Source: Eupeodes corollae (Eukaryota; Arthropoda; Insecta; Diptera; Syrphidae). Taken from it: DNA of 64,000 nt. Location: assembly GCF_945859685.1 (NCBI RefSeq), contig NC_079147.1, forward strand, positions 253,756,572 through 253,820,571, read 5' to 3'. A program made the translations under genes and the position numbers. Each line of letters begins with the position of its first letter. Within the stretch, counting starts at the first letter, position 1. Under the pieces are notes generated by a model, which saw only the letters and a program-made list of their open reading frames with translations, did not search any database and was not told where the DNA came from. Of this stretch, positions 11,270 to 22,600 are shown piece after piece.

Positions 11270-13800
11270 TGGGCAAGCTGCCGGAGACACACCTAAAAGT
11301 CCTAGCTGTGAATGTAAATTCGCTGATTAGGATTGAACGAAGAGCCAATATGTTCCAATTGTTGAAAGACTACAGTCCCGATGTGTTTATGGCTAGCGAA
11401 ACTAAGCGAGAGAACTTCTTTCGAGTGACATAGCCCCACCAAACAACAGTAACCTGACAAATACAGAAATTGACCAACATTTACAACTGATGGACGAAGC
11501 AAAAAAACGAACGATGGAACAGACAAAGTACAAAGAACGGGACCAAATGGGCTATTGACGCACTACGTAAGCACAAGAATGGCTTACTGACAAGACTCAA
11601 AAATTTGTACAGACGACTTACAGACCCACACGACTTGGAGGTCGTGTACTGTAACAAGTACTCGGACCGTAAGATCCGGTCAGTTAATTCCAGTGACCCT
11701 AGTATGTTCCCTTAAATCAACAAGATATTCAGAAAAAATAACGATATTGACCTTCCGTGTCTGAAACTCCATAGAACTGAAGAGAACAAGGACGTTCTCA
11801 CGACAGCTCAAATAGATCCAGAAAAAGCCATCCTTGACAATGACTTTTACATAATTGAAGATCCGAAGGAAAAAGTGGAGGCGGTGGGAGCTGCTTTCCA
11901 GCAAGTGTACAAGGTGAATGTTACCATTCGCCCCAAATACGACCTGGAAAACAGAGCCCTACTTAATCACTTTTACCTTCGAAATGATATAACAAAGTGG
12001 CGGTCTGGGAACCTCGGTTTCATGCGGTTCAATGACGATTGCTTGGCAAATGCCATAATCCCCGAGCAAACGGGACCATGTCCCTTGTTAGTGACGAAGG
12101 TTGAGCTTCAGCTCATCTTCAGTTCAATAAAAAACAAAAAGTCAGTAGGTGTCGATGGTATACCCAACGTTGTACTAAGACATTAACCGATGGAAGCAAT
12201 TGACATTTACACCACACTCTTCAACAATGCACTGAATAATGCATATTATCCAGTGCATTGGAAGACCGCTGTGGTTCATCCTCTATCGAAAAAGTGAAAG
12301 GACAACTCCAACCGTCAAATCTTCGGTCGATAAGTCATCTTCCGAGCATCAGCAAAGTTTTCGAAAAGATCATTAATAGGGCTCTGACTAAGTGGGCTGC
12401 GGACAACAAAATAATTCCGGATAAACAGTTCGGGTTCAAGGCGGGTCATGACACAATTCATGCTGCGTCTAAACTCGTTTCTGATATCAAATGAAATAAA
12501 TACAAACAACAATGCATAGGTGTTGTTCTGGTTGATTTGGAAAAGGCCTTTGACACCGTGTGGTTAAAGGGTCTTTACCTAAAACTGAGCAGGCTTGACA
12601 TAAGCAAGCCATTGTTGTATATACTTTATGATATGCTTAACGGTAGAAAGTTTGTTGTCAAAAGTGGCAATGTAACTTTTACCATAACATTCTCAATTAA
12701 AAATGGTCTTCAACAGGGAGCGGTGAATTCGCCGATTCTCTTCAGCATTTACACCTGCAATCTGATAGGTAGTCTTACAAAGGCAATTGCGTACGCCGAC
12801 GATCTAATTGCGTACAGAACGGCCCGAAAGGTTGAGGTTATTAGAATTGCAGCGTGATTTCGACAAGATTCGGCGATATTGCGACGACTGGAAACTGAAA
12901 ATAAATGTCCAGAACAATTCTGTTCCGGACTCCGTTGGCTAGGGCCACGAGAGATACGTGTAAGAATTGGCGCAAGATGGTCATCGTTGATCTTCACGGG
13001 CAGCCATTAGCGAGCAAAAGTGTAGTGAAGTACCTCGGTATCTGGTTAGATCAGTATTTATATTTCGACAGACATATAAATGCTGCTCTGACCAGGGTCA
13101 GAGGAGCCTTCGCTCTGACGAAACGGCTGTTTTTAGCAGTCGGCTTGACCTCAGAGTGAAGGTAATTTGCTAGATGGCCAACGATCGTTTATGTTTGTCC
13201 TGTGTGGTTCAACGCTACCCCTTCCCAGACATAGAAGTATCGTGTGTACTTGCAGAAGTGTTTACGATGCTGTACCGGCTTATATCGAACAGCCGAGTCT
13301 TCTTTTGTGCATTACTATTCCAACGCGGTCCTATACAACGGGGCTCGAATCAACATAATTGACAATTTTGTGATAAAACTCGTTCGAGGTCACATTACAA
13401 AAGCTATGTCTTCGACCAACAATTTAATTTTCAAGTGTTCTATCCGAACGACGAGCATTTTGAGAGTGCACGTTTAAGCGGCTTCATTAAACCAGAGGCA
13501 TTACTCTTTTTAGATAGATGCGTTCTGATACAGGATAGATTGGCAGTTTCGCTAATATACCACGTCAGACGACGAACCGTGGATAGGTGACTCCTGTACA
13601 ATCGATACGTCATGGCACAAGGTGGAGCAGAGCTTCTTCGGTTCAGTAGGGCTGTGTCCGAACGAGACCGATCTGATAGGGTGAAGCAGGAGAAACAGTT
13701 TTGGTGGCATCAATCGGTACTTGAAAGTGAGTAGTCGGGATGGGGTTTTAAGCCTTGGCCTTGGGTTTAGTTTTAAGTAGAATAGGCATGGCACAAAAAG
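11270..13800 (+). mobile_element. Non-LTR retrotransposon (LINE), decayed, clade uncertain
   Basis: The element starts with the beginning of an endonuclease domain (VLAVNVNSL near 11310, then SPDVFMASETK near 11370-11400). The rest of the endonuclease is deleted near 11430. A linker (11530-12186) leads into reverse transcriptase. A C-terminal region continues to about 13800. At least five frame changes or stops break the protein. The clade is in the Jockey/I supergroup by general pattern, but I cannot fix it by eye. Confidence 0.65.
11875..13159 (+). pseudogene. Reverse transcriptase remnant
   Basis: The enzyme would copy element RNA into DNA at a nicked target. Fingers and palm segments are visible: KKSVGVDGIPNVVL near 12140-12180, FGFKAGHDT near 12430, LVDLEKAFDTVW near 12530-12560, and NGLQQGAVNSPILF near 12700. 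The catalytic box AYADDL is intact at 12789-12806. Thumb-like sequence with YLGIWLD follows near 13030. Frames change near 12190-12260, 12500 and 12860-12900. Despite the intact active site the copy cannot make a whole protein. Confidence 0.7.
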
Positions 13801-14419
13801 GCATGGCCGGTGACAACTTCTTTCTTTTGTTTAGGGCAGACTTTAGCTTTTATCATGTCTTCTGACATTTGTTCATAGTCCCATACTCGAATTTGTTTAG
13901 TTTGAGCCTTTTAACAGCCTTCTTGACATCTTCTAATATTAGACTTCTTCTTAAAGTAGTATAGCCTCCACTTCCTCGGTTCCGTTTATCAATTCAATAA
14001 AGTACTCTTCATATTACTACAGTATGCCTAAAGGAACGGGAATCAGATGTCCCTATCAATCGCTTTGTAACATTTGTAACGTGTTGTGTATTGTGTCATA
14101 TTTTGAACAGATTGGAAGAATTTCGACGAATATAATTTTGTTGAATTTGTTGACAATGTTAACTACATGCCAATATTTTCCACCATTTTTCTACAAATTG
14201 ATGAATTTTAAGCAAAACAATTTCATAATGATTTTGTGTAGAATAAACATTCTTCCAAAAACAAATAAAGTTAACATTGGGATATTTTGTACGAAGTGCG
14301 AAGATTTGAAATAAAATTCAGCTTAGTCGAAATTTTCAGTGCAATTTCTTTTGCACCTGGACTACAAATACAGAGTTATCCATTTTTCAGTTTCAAAAGT
14401 AAACGTAAATGAAATACAT
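13801..14419. other. Spacer, no gene recognised
   Basis: AT-rich, with one 96-codon ORF (14024-14314) that is rich in Ile/Asn/Cys and carries no motif I recognise. I treat it as chance. Confidence 0.45.
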
Positions 14420-15240
14420 TTTACATCGGTCCGATTTTTCAAATTGAATATTTGGTATTTCAAGGCATCTAGAGTCGAAATAAAAGATTCTGTGTGCGCG
14501 TGTGTACGTACGTTCGTATTTCCGAGCCCGAGCGTCTATACGATAGGGAAGTTTATTCGTTGTCCATAGCTCAAGAACCAGTAGAGGTATCCACTTCAAA
14601 AAAAATTTGTTATACAGATAATAATGCGAAAGGAAAATGAGTGGTTGTTTTTTTTTAAAGCATAGCAGTTTAAAAAAAAAGGTAAACATTCAGGTTAACC
14701 CAAATTATCTCACGAACCAATATTTCTAGCGACTTGAATTGAATTTATAAATTGTAACGTGATACCAAGCACGCATTTTTTTGGAAAAAATCTCATTAAC
14801 GATTCCCTTAAGAAATGAAAAAAAAATTAAAATTCGAATATTTTAGGAACGAAATAATTTTATGTAACGAAGAATACCATTTTTGACATCTTGTAAAATT
14901 CTGAGAAAAATCGAATTGATAGTTTTTTTTGTTTACAAAAAAAAACAAGCCTATGAAAAACATTAATTAAAAGTTGGTAAAAATTATATAAATCCAATAG
15001 TCTATTTTTTTATAAAAAAAAATAAATCTACTAAAATAGTTCGCAAATTTCGTAAAATTAATATTCGGTTCGCGATATCTCGTGAAAAATAGAAGATATT
15101 TATTTAAATTAATTTCATTCATCCAAATTGTATTTGTTTATATAAGAAATAAAAACTTTTAAGAAATTGTACTTAAATTGGTAAACACTGGTTTTCGACT
15201 AAAAATCTCTTTAATAACAAAAATAATAATAAAATAATAA
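14420..15240 (+). mobile_element. Foldback-like element, copy A (partial)
   Basis: The copy starts with the inverted-arm sequence of the family. It contains ctagagtcgaaataaaagat near 14470, a cgtacgt-rich stretch near 14510, gtccatagctcaagaacc near 14565 and tgttatacagataataatg near 14610. It continues through the inner arm (tgtaacgtgataccaa near 14755) into repeat-unit sequence (ggttttcgactaaaa near 15195). The outer palindromic tip is degraded and no second arm is visible. Confidence 0.6.
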
Positions 15241-16519
15241 TTTTATTTTATAATTTTAAAATAAAACTGTTTGCATATGATGAAATTTTTTAATTTTCTT
15301 ATAATAATACATTTGACAACTTTCTTGACAAAACACGAAAACCTACGAACCTTTAGGTTTTAACAATTTGTAAGCGTTGTGCGAAAGGTAAGCGATCCAT
15401 TTTCGTAAATGTTAGATTTTTAACTGACAAAAAAATTGGTTTAACAAATTAGTTTGACAGATGTCGATTTGCAGTCCTATACTTTTGAAACCACAAATTG
15501 GATAACTCGTTATTTTGTTAAATAATAATTTACCTGGAAGTAGGAAAATAAAAAATATAATAACTAACTGAGTAAATTAGGGATGAATTGATCACCCTGT
15601 AAATTACCCGTTATTTTATCAACTATGTTAATAATTTAATTAGCAACAGAATATTGATAATGATATTACACCGTAAAACTCATAATAATCTTCACTAATT
15701 TCTATTGTCTCACATAAACACATAATTTCAAATCTTAAATATAGATCAAATTAATGTCATCATCTTCCTGTCTTCCACTCGATAAATAACTCTTAAAGGA
15801 CATTTAATTGCCAGAAATAGAGTGACAGGTGAAAGTCCTCTCTCTTTTTCTTCTCGATAACAATCAACTGCCATTAAACTCTTGATGATAATTTTTCGCT
15901 TTTTGTATTTTTTTATTATTATTGTTTTGCCACGTGTTTTATTCACTTTTATTCAAATCATCTTGAATTTTAATTATAAAACTTTTGCTGCTCAATTGAG
16001 AGAGCAATACAAAAACGAAAAAGACACAACAATAAAAAATATCCTACTTATTTCTTAGAAATCTAAGGATGAGTCTTGTTATTTCCAAGAAAGTTTTCTT
16101 AGATTGTTTGGAAGTGAACTTTTTCTTAGTAGGTTAGGTACCTTAGACTTTTAGGTACAACGCCAACGACTACGTGTAGCTTCTTTTGTATAGACAGTCA
16201 AATGTATTTTTCGATGTTGAAATTTGTTCATACTTTTTGTTGTTTTGTCTCACTTGAATGATTTTAGAAAGGTAAAAAGTTTTATAAAACGTCACTATGA
16301 TGATGCTGGTGTGGTTTCATTCTCTTGTGTCATGTTTTGATATTTTGTTTTTATTTTTCTTCATGTCATTTTGTAGAAGAAATCAATTGAGTATTTCGAT
16401 ATTGAGACTTTTTCTTTTGACGAAGAGTTGTTAAAGTTTCTAAGGAATCTATAAAAATCCAAAAAATAATCGAATATTTTTCGGAATTGCTTTAAAAAAT
16501 AAGAATTATGAAATGAAGT
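15241..16519. other. AT-rich spacer
   Basis: No gene is recognised. A short piece near 15470-15520 (ttttgaaaccacaaattgga) resembles the end of the degraded mariner at about 40900-40925 and may be an old scrap of that family. Confidence 0.4.
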
Positions 16520-16765
16520 ATAGAGTTTTTCAATGAGGGCGGGTAGATGTCGGACAAAACCTATTTTTTTGAAAGTAGGATTCTTTTTAAACAGAAAGTT
16601 TTCTAATAGTTATTTTGTTATATAGTGAGAAAATGAAAACCGTTTAAAAAAAAAAGGTAGATCAGAAGATTTTCGCTCAAAGTTCAAATATCGTGATAAC
16701 TGATAAAATATTGGTATTTCTTAATTGATCAGTATATTGTGAAATTTGAAAGTTTTAAACAATTT
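16520..16765. mobile_element. Short derivative of a degraded mariner-like element
   Basis: The left end tagagtttttcaatgagggc (16521-16540), followed by gggtagatgt, matches the ends at 30484-30513 and 34596-34625. The next 180 bases (from acaaaacctatttttttgaa) match 30733-30920 closely. The copy lacks about 210 bases that encode a transposase segment in the 30-kb copy, so it looks like an internally deleted relative. No right end is seen. Confidence 0.5.
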
Positions 16766-17751
16766 TTCTCTGCTAACAAGATTGAAATAAATAGAAAAAA
16801 AGAGACTGGGATGCGACCCACACTGACAACTTCCCATCCCGTCTGTCGATTTGTCTTGCTTAAAAGTTTGTCTATGTATTCCTATCAACTTGTATCGAAT
16901 TTTTTGTAGATTTTATTTTTTATGAAAAAACAGACTGTTGGATTTTTATATAAAAATTACTGAATATTAAAAACAATATTTTCTGTGAAATAAAAAAGTT
17001 GATATATTGTTAATTTTTAAAAAGCAATTTAATTCGAAAGTAAATTATTACCTAGTTTTAGTATTGTTTGTTTTTTAGAGTTTTACTTTTTGTAAAAACA
17101 CATTCGATTTTTTTCAAAATTTTATCGAATGTTGACAAAAATATTTTTTAAAAGTAAAAGTAGTTTAAATCTAATATCTCAAAGTTTTGAAAAGATGTTT
17201 GAGTCGAAAATCAATATTTAGGTACTAACTATTATTAATTTTTTTAGGTTTTTAATTTTTGTAAAAAAACTGTCAATTCGATTTTTCTCTACATTTTTCA
17301 GAATGTTGAAAACAATATTTCTTATAAGATAAAATAAGTTTGAAGCCTAAATTTCAAGGCAAATTTGAAAAGATATTTGAATCGATATTCAGTTTTTACC
17401 AACTTTGAGTAATGTTTTTTTAGATTTTTATTTTTTATAGGTAGGTAGGTAGAACTGGCGATCTCAAGGCAACCTAGCCTGAGATACAATTAGCGCTGTA
17501 GTGCGCGCGCCGTTTTGATACCAAAAACTCGTTTGACCTTTGATTGAAAGGAATAGATTTCTAGAGAAGCTTCATAGCGATTATGTTAGAGCCATTTTGT
17601 CGCATTGAGAAAAAAAATTATGTCTCTAATCTTTGTCTCAGATAGCTCTTGAATCGAGTTCTTGAAAAAATGCTTTTCCAAAGCATTTCATTCTGGTGTT
17701 TGCCAAAGCAGGACATTTGCAGAGGAAATGGATTATGGTTTCACTTTTTCT

Positions 17752-18560
17752 TTAGTCACTACAGCTACGGCAAAAGGTGTTGTAAGAGATACCCAACTTC
17801 TCTGCATGGCCGGTACAAACCGCAACAATCCCGACTATGTCTTGCTTTGGCCTGCATAGAAGATCGTTTGTACGGGTTTTGTTATAGGTGGGCCACATCT
17901 TCCTAGATATAATGCAGTTAGGTAAATTGCTCCACCTTCGGTTTGATTCAGTTTGGTAGATAGAAAAGATTTTACCCTTCATAGCACCAAGAGGAATGTT
18001 AACCATTTCCGCAAGTGAGCTATGAAGGGCCGATCCTTGCCTGGCTGGCTCGTCAGCCCGTTCATTTCCCACGATACCACTATGGGCCGGAACCCAGATC
18101 AGGGTGACACCGAGGTTAATATTCAGGCTCGCAAGCTCATCGCTACATTGCTGGACCAATTTAGATGAGGATATGGCCGAGTTTATGGCTTTGACAGCTG
18201 CCTGACTGTCTGTAAAGATAGCCGCATTTCGGTTTTGGTTTGGGTTTTGTTTAAGTATCTAACATGCCTCCCTTATTGCCAGCAGTTCAGCCTGAAAAAC
18301 CCAAGCAAAGTCAGCTACATTTAGGGACTCAGAAAAGATCGCAGAACCAACTTCGCTCTCTATCTTTGAGCCGTCAGTAAAGATGGTTGTGCCGAAACCT
18401 ATCGGCACGATGTCATCCTCCCAATCTTCTCTCGATGGGAAAATAACCTTAAAACCCTTACTAAGGTTCAAAGTTGTAGTGCAGTAGTCAGTGTCTACCG
18501 AGATAATATCTGAGGGAATCAATTTCTTTGTGTTGCTGTGACCATAAGGTTTTGACAACT
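17752..18560 (-). pseudogene. RNase H domain of the LOA/I-like LINE
   Basis: RNase H would remove the RNA strand during reverse transcription. The N-terminal half (18558-18259) has the first catalytic Asp in IFTDGSKI and a Glu in FQAELLAIREAC. The C-terminal half (18159-17752) has IWVPAHSGIVGNERAD, the conserved His and last Asp region. A cysteine-containing tail follows. A stop near 18260 and a frame change separate the halves. The coding potential of each half is otherwise well kept, which suggests moderate age. Confidence 0.75.
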
Positions 18561-18959
18561 AGCTGTTTGATTCTTTCAGCCTAATAGCGCTGCAGGAAAT
18601 TATGTATTTAATAAAAAGGGCGATTGGTAGAAGATCCAAAATAACGTTTAAGGCGTCCGTTGGGCAAGTACGCATGGCCTCTGTTTTGCCCACGCAAGCT
18701 GTTCTCTGAACCTTCTTTTGCTTATCAAATTATAGGCATTGCTAAGAGCAGGCCACCACACAATCGAACCATATGTTTAGATTGGACATACTACGGCTGT
18801 GTACGTCCATAAAATCATCTTCGACTGAAGTCCCCACTTTTTGACGAAAGTTTTGCTGCACGCTTAGAAAGCAACACAGGCCTTCTTAACCCGTACTTCA
18901 ATATTTAGTTTCCAGTTTAGTTTAGGGTCGAGTATAACTCCCAAATATTTTGGACTGGA

Positions 18960-19740
18960 AGACAGTGATAGGATTTGACCGTTGAGTCAAGGTAGCGTGA
19001 AGGGCGGTACTTTAGTTTTGGTGGTAAAGAGCAAAAGTTCAGTTTTACTTTGGTTAACTGCTAGTCCACAACTCGTGGCCCAGCTGCTAACTTTCTTCAA
19101 AGCTGACTCCGTGATTTCTCTAATCACAGAGGTGTACTTTCCTGACACCAGAAGCCATAGAAGAGGAGAAAGGACACCACCCTGGGGTGTTCCCCTACTC
19201 ACGTTTTTTTTGCGATTGTATTGCCTAGAATGGCTCGAATCTTCCTACCACTGACCATGGAAATAATCCATTCTCGAATGAAGTCTTCTACACCGAACTT
19301 AACGAGCGACTCTTCTATAGATTCGGTAAGGACGTTGTTAAAAGCACCTTCTATGTCTACGAAGGTGGCAAGAGTAAATTCTTTATAATGGATTGTTTGT
19401 TCTACAGTACGCACTACCTCATGGAGGGCAGTCTCCGTAGATTTTCCCTTAAGATAAGCATGCTGAGATCTTTCGAGAGGTCGTCCAACTAGGATTTCTC
19501 TAATATGGTAATAAAGAATGCGCTCCAAGGTTTTAAGCACAAAAGATGTTAAGCTTATAGGTCTGAAATCCTTCGCGGATTCGTGATCTCGCCTACCCAC
19601 TTTCGGGATAAAAACTACTTGGACCTGTCTCCACGACATGGGCACATGTTTGAGAAGGAGGCATCCTTTAAAAATTTGTAGCTGCCACATCATGAAGCAT
19701 AACTGGCAGTATGCCATCCATGCCTGGGGATTTATATGGA
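18960..19740 (-). pseudogene. Reverse transcriptase of the LOA/I-like LINE, active-site box deleted
   Basis: The fingers and palm (19717-19199) show QVVFIPKVGRRD, DFRPISLTSFVLKTLER, HAYLKGKSTETALHEVV and FVDIEGAFNNV. A frame change at a T-run near 19200 leads to RGTPQGGVLSPLLW. After LLW the sequence passes directly to LVSGKYTSV, so the segment that should carry the YADD/FADD box is missing. The remaining thumb-like part (CGLAVNQSKTELLLF) is intact. The copy cannot be catalytic. Confidence 0.75.
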
Positions 19741-20246
19741 GAAAAAGTATTGATGGCCCACAAAATATTTTCTCTGGTTATAACGGAATTGACTTGCTCC
19801 ACTTGAGCTACGTTTAGCTATGTGGTTTCAAGCGATTCGGGGTATCACTCTCGCAACCCGGAAAGTGTCTTCATCAGTAGCTCAAGAGCTTCGGCTTTAG
19901 AGGCTGTCCAGGTTCCATCAGGCTTTTTTAGAAATGAAGGATTACAATGTTCCTTTGATAAAACTTTGCTGAGCCTTGCGGAGTCCTTTATGTCTTCGAT
20001 TGATTGACAGTATTCTCTCCATATCTTTTGGCTGATGACAGGGCTTGCTTGTAAATATTAAGAGAGTCTTTATACGGTTGGTAAAACTTATGTTTGTGGC
20101 AGATATTGAAAATTGTCCTCGTCATTTTCCTAAGACTCGACAGTTCTTCATTCCACCAAGAAGGAAGGGTTTTACGGCTATATTTAACTGGGCAAGAGAC
20201 TCTAAAAGCTTTACTTATAGTAGTTTCTAAGGTTTTTCACCTTTGA

Positions 20247-20757
20247 TTAAAGGTCTCCTATCGATTCAGTGAGATTCGGTAAGTTTCTTAGTTTGGAATT
20301 CGCAATTTGACTGAATTTCATCAAATCAATTCTTTTGAAATTTCTGTAAGGCGGAGGGTTTTTCGACTCGAAATTAATTTGAAAAAGAATCCACTTGTGA
20401 TCCGAAAACGAATTCAAAGGGGAAACTTTCCAATTCTCCACTAATAAATTACGGTTGTTTACTAAAGTAACATCAAGCACATCCTCCCATCCATCATAAT
20501 TTTCCGAGCTCGGAAAGACGAAAGTGGGAGTATAGCCCCTGTTACAAATGGTCATATTATTTTCAATAATTAAATCAAAAAGTGACTCACCTCGTTCGTT
20601 GATCACAGAACTTCCCCAAAGGGTATGCCGAGCATTTGCGTCGCCTCCGATTAAAAGGTTTGCCTTTTTGATGTTAGCTTCGGTTATGATTTTGCACACC
20701 TCCCTCGGAGGTGATGGTGCATTATGGGCAGAGTAAAAAGAGCCCAACAGCAAACCC
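20247..20757 (-). pseudogene. Endonuclease domain of the LOA/I-like LINE (truncated)
   Basis: This is an APE-type endonuclease that would nick the target DNA. The visible part begins at GSFYSAHN near the truncation point and includes LIGGDANARHTLWGS, where the GDxN motif is catalytic, then RGESLFDLIIENNMTICN and a conserved SDH segment (NSFSDHKWILF). The first residues of the open frame (20795-20758) belong to the surrounding foldback element, not to the LINE. Confidence 0.75.
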
Positions 20758-20987
20758 TTTTTATAAAAAAAAGCTATCAATTTGATTTTTCTCAAATTTT
20801 ATCAGATGTCAAAAACATTATTCTTCGTTGCACAAAATTGTTTTGGAGATGAAATCATATTTTAGTCGTAATGTTGGAGGTGATAAATTTTTTTTTTCAG
20901 TTTTTTTGATTTATAAAAGAAACGGTTAAATGGATATTTTTCAAAAAAATATACTTCTTTGATAGCACGTTACAATATAATATTATA

Positions 20988-22284
20988 AATTGTGATTTTT
21001 TAAGAACTTGAGAACTTTTTAAAAAAAAAAACGCATACAATTTGAAAAATCTCATCGATTCTTTATTTGAAACGTTAGATTGGTCCATGACATTTACTTT
21101 TTGAAGATAATTTCATTTAAATGTTGACCGCGGCTGCGTCTTAGGTGGTCCATTCGGAAAGTTCAATTTTGGGTAACTTTTTCGAGCATTTCGGCCGGAA
21201 TAGCCCGAATTTCTTCGGAAATGTTGTCTTCCAAACCTGGAATAGTTGCTGGCTTATTTGTGTAGACTTTAGACTTGACGTAGCCACACAAAAAAATAGT
21301 CTAAAGGCGTCAAATCGCATGATCTTGGTGGCCAACTTACCGGTCCATTCCTTGAGATGAATTGTTCTCCGAAGTTTTCCCTCAAAATGGCCATAGAATC
21401 GCGAGCTGTGTGGCATGTAGTGCCATCTTGTTGAAACCACATGTCAACCAAGTTCAGTTCTTCCATTTTTGGCAACAAAAAGTTTGTTAGCATTGAACGA
21501 TAGCGATCGCCATTCACCGTAACGTTGCGTCCAACAGCATCTTTGAAAAAAAAAACGGTCCAATGATTCCACCAGCGTACAAACCACACCAAACAGTGCA
21601 TTTTTCGGGATGCATGGGCAGTTCTTGAACGGTTTCTGGTTGCTCTTCACTCCAAATGCGGCAATTTTGCTTATTTACGGAGCCATTCAACCAGAAATGA
21701 GCCTCATCGCTGAACAAAATTTGTCGATAAAAAAGCGGATTTTCTGCCAACTTTTCTAGGGCCCATTCACTGAAAATTCGACGTTGTGGCAGATCGTTCG
21801 GCTTCAGTTCTTGCACGAGCTGTATTTTATACGGTTTTACACCAAGATCTTTGCGTAAAATCTTCCATGTGGTCGAATAACACAAACCGAATTGCTTCGA
21901 ACGGCGACGAATCGACATTTCACGGTCTTCAGCAACACTCTCAGAAACTTTCTTCTGTACGCACTGTACGCATTCGTGTGGTTGGTTTAATGTCCAATAA
22001 AGTAAACTGAGTGCGAAACTTGGTCACAATCGAATTAATTGTTTGCTCACTTGGTCGATTATGTAGACCATAAATCGGACGTAAAGCGCGAAACACATTT
22101 CGAACCGAACACTGATTTTGGGTAATAAAATTCAATGATTTGCAAGCGTTGCTCGTTAGTAAGTCTATTCATGATGAAATGTCAAAGCATACTGAGCATC
22201 TTTCTCTTTGACACCTTGTCTTAAAACCGCGTGATCTGTCAAATACTAATGCATGAAAATCCTAACCTCAAAAAAATCACCCTT
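20988..22284 (-). mobile_element. Mariner-type DNA transposon, copy 2
   Basis: A 1297-bp element flanked by TA at 20986-20987 and 22285-22286. It is the same family and orientation as 4805-6094 and has the same GGTGATTTTTT-type ends. It sits inside foldback copy C. The sequences on either side join to match the uninterrupted paralogue at about 49680-49700. Confidence 0.88.
21118..22190 (-). pseudogene. Mariner-type transposase, copy 2, three frame breaks
   Basis: This is the same protein as in copy 1: N-terminal DUF4817-type helix-turn-helix region (22190-21941) and DDE domain (21918 leftward). It shares the frameshift at about 21935-21950 with copy 1. Two further breaks lie at A-runs, near 21545 (after GGIIGP) and near 21290 (after LTPLDYF). 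Both are one-base-type homopolymer changes, so sequencing error is possible for these two. All three Asp residues of the triad are present in the separate frames. Confidence 0.8.
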
Positions 22285-22600
22285 TATAAAATTCAATTCA
22301 AGTCTCTAACGTTTTTGGTTCGTATGATATTTAGGGTAAACCAAAATTGTAAACTTTTTTCAAACTGCTATTGTAAAAAACCACCCACACAATTTTCTTG
22401 AGAGCCCTTTCTGCATCTTTCTGCCGTATTATCTGTATAACAAAATTTCTTTGAAATCGATATCTCTTCTGGTACGTCGCTTACGGACGTACGAACGTAC
22501 GTCTTTTATTTCGACTCTAGGGACCTTTAAACGTCAAGAAATGTCAAAATTTTCAATTTGACAAATCGGACCCATTACAATAACTTCCTCTGGGAAGTTA

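Larger units (their letters stand above)
17439..20757 (-). mobile_element. LOA/I-like LINE with RNase H, 5'-truncated
   Basis: The element runs right to left: endonuclease, reverse transcriptase, RNase H, then a 3' end with the tail (tacc)n, seen as aggtaggtaggtag at 17439-17452. The 7-bp target duplication tttttat is found at 17432-17438 and 20758-20764. The 5' end is truncated inside the endonuclease. RNase H after RT is typical of the I and LOA clades. The reading frame is broken many times. Confidence 0.8.
16804..22600 (-). mobile_element. Foldback-like element, copy C, split by a LINE and a mariner
   Basis: This is one element in minus orientation, now in three blocks: 22285-22600 (outer and inner arm, tip aacttcccagaggaagtt), 20758-20987 (inner arm to first repeat unit) and 16804-17438 (repeat units, then the conserved hairpin module at 16804-16860). 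The blocks join in the same order as 49302-51065. Removing the LINE (17439-20757 plus one 7-bp duplication) and the mariner (20988-22284 plus one TA) leaves about 1.17 kb. No second arm is seen left of 16804. No coding sequence belongs to it. Confidence 0.75.
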
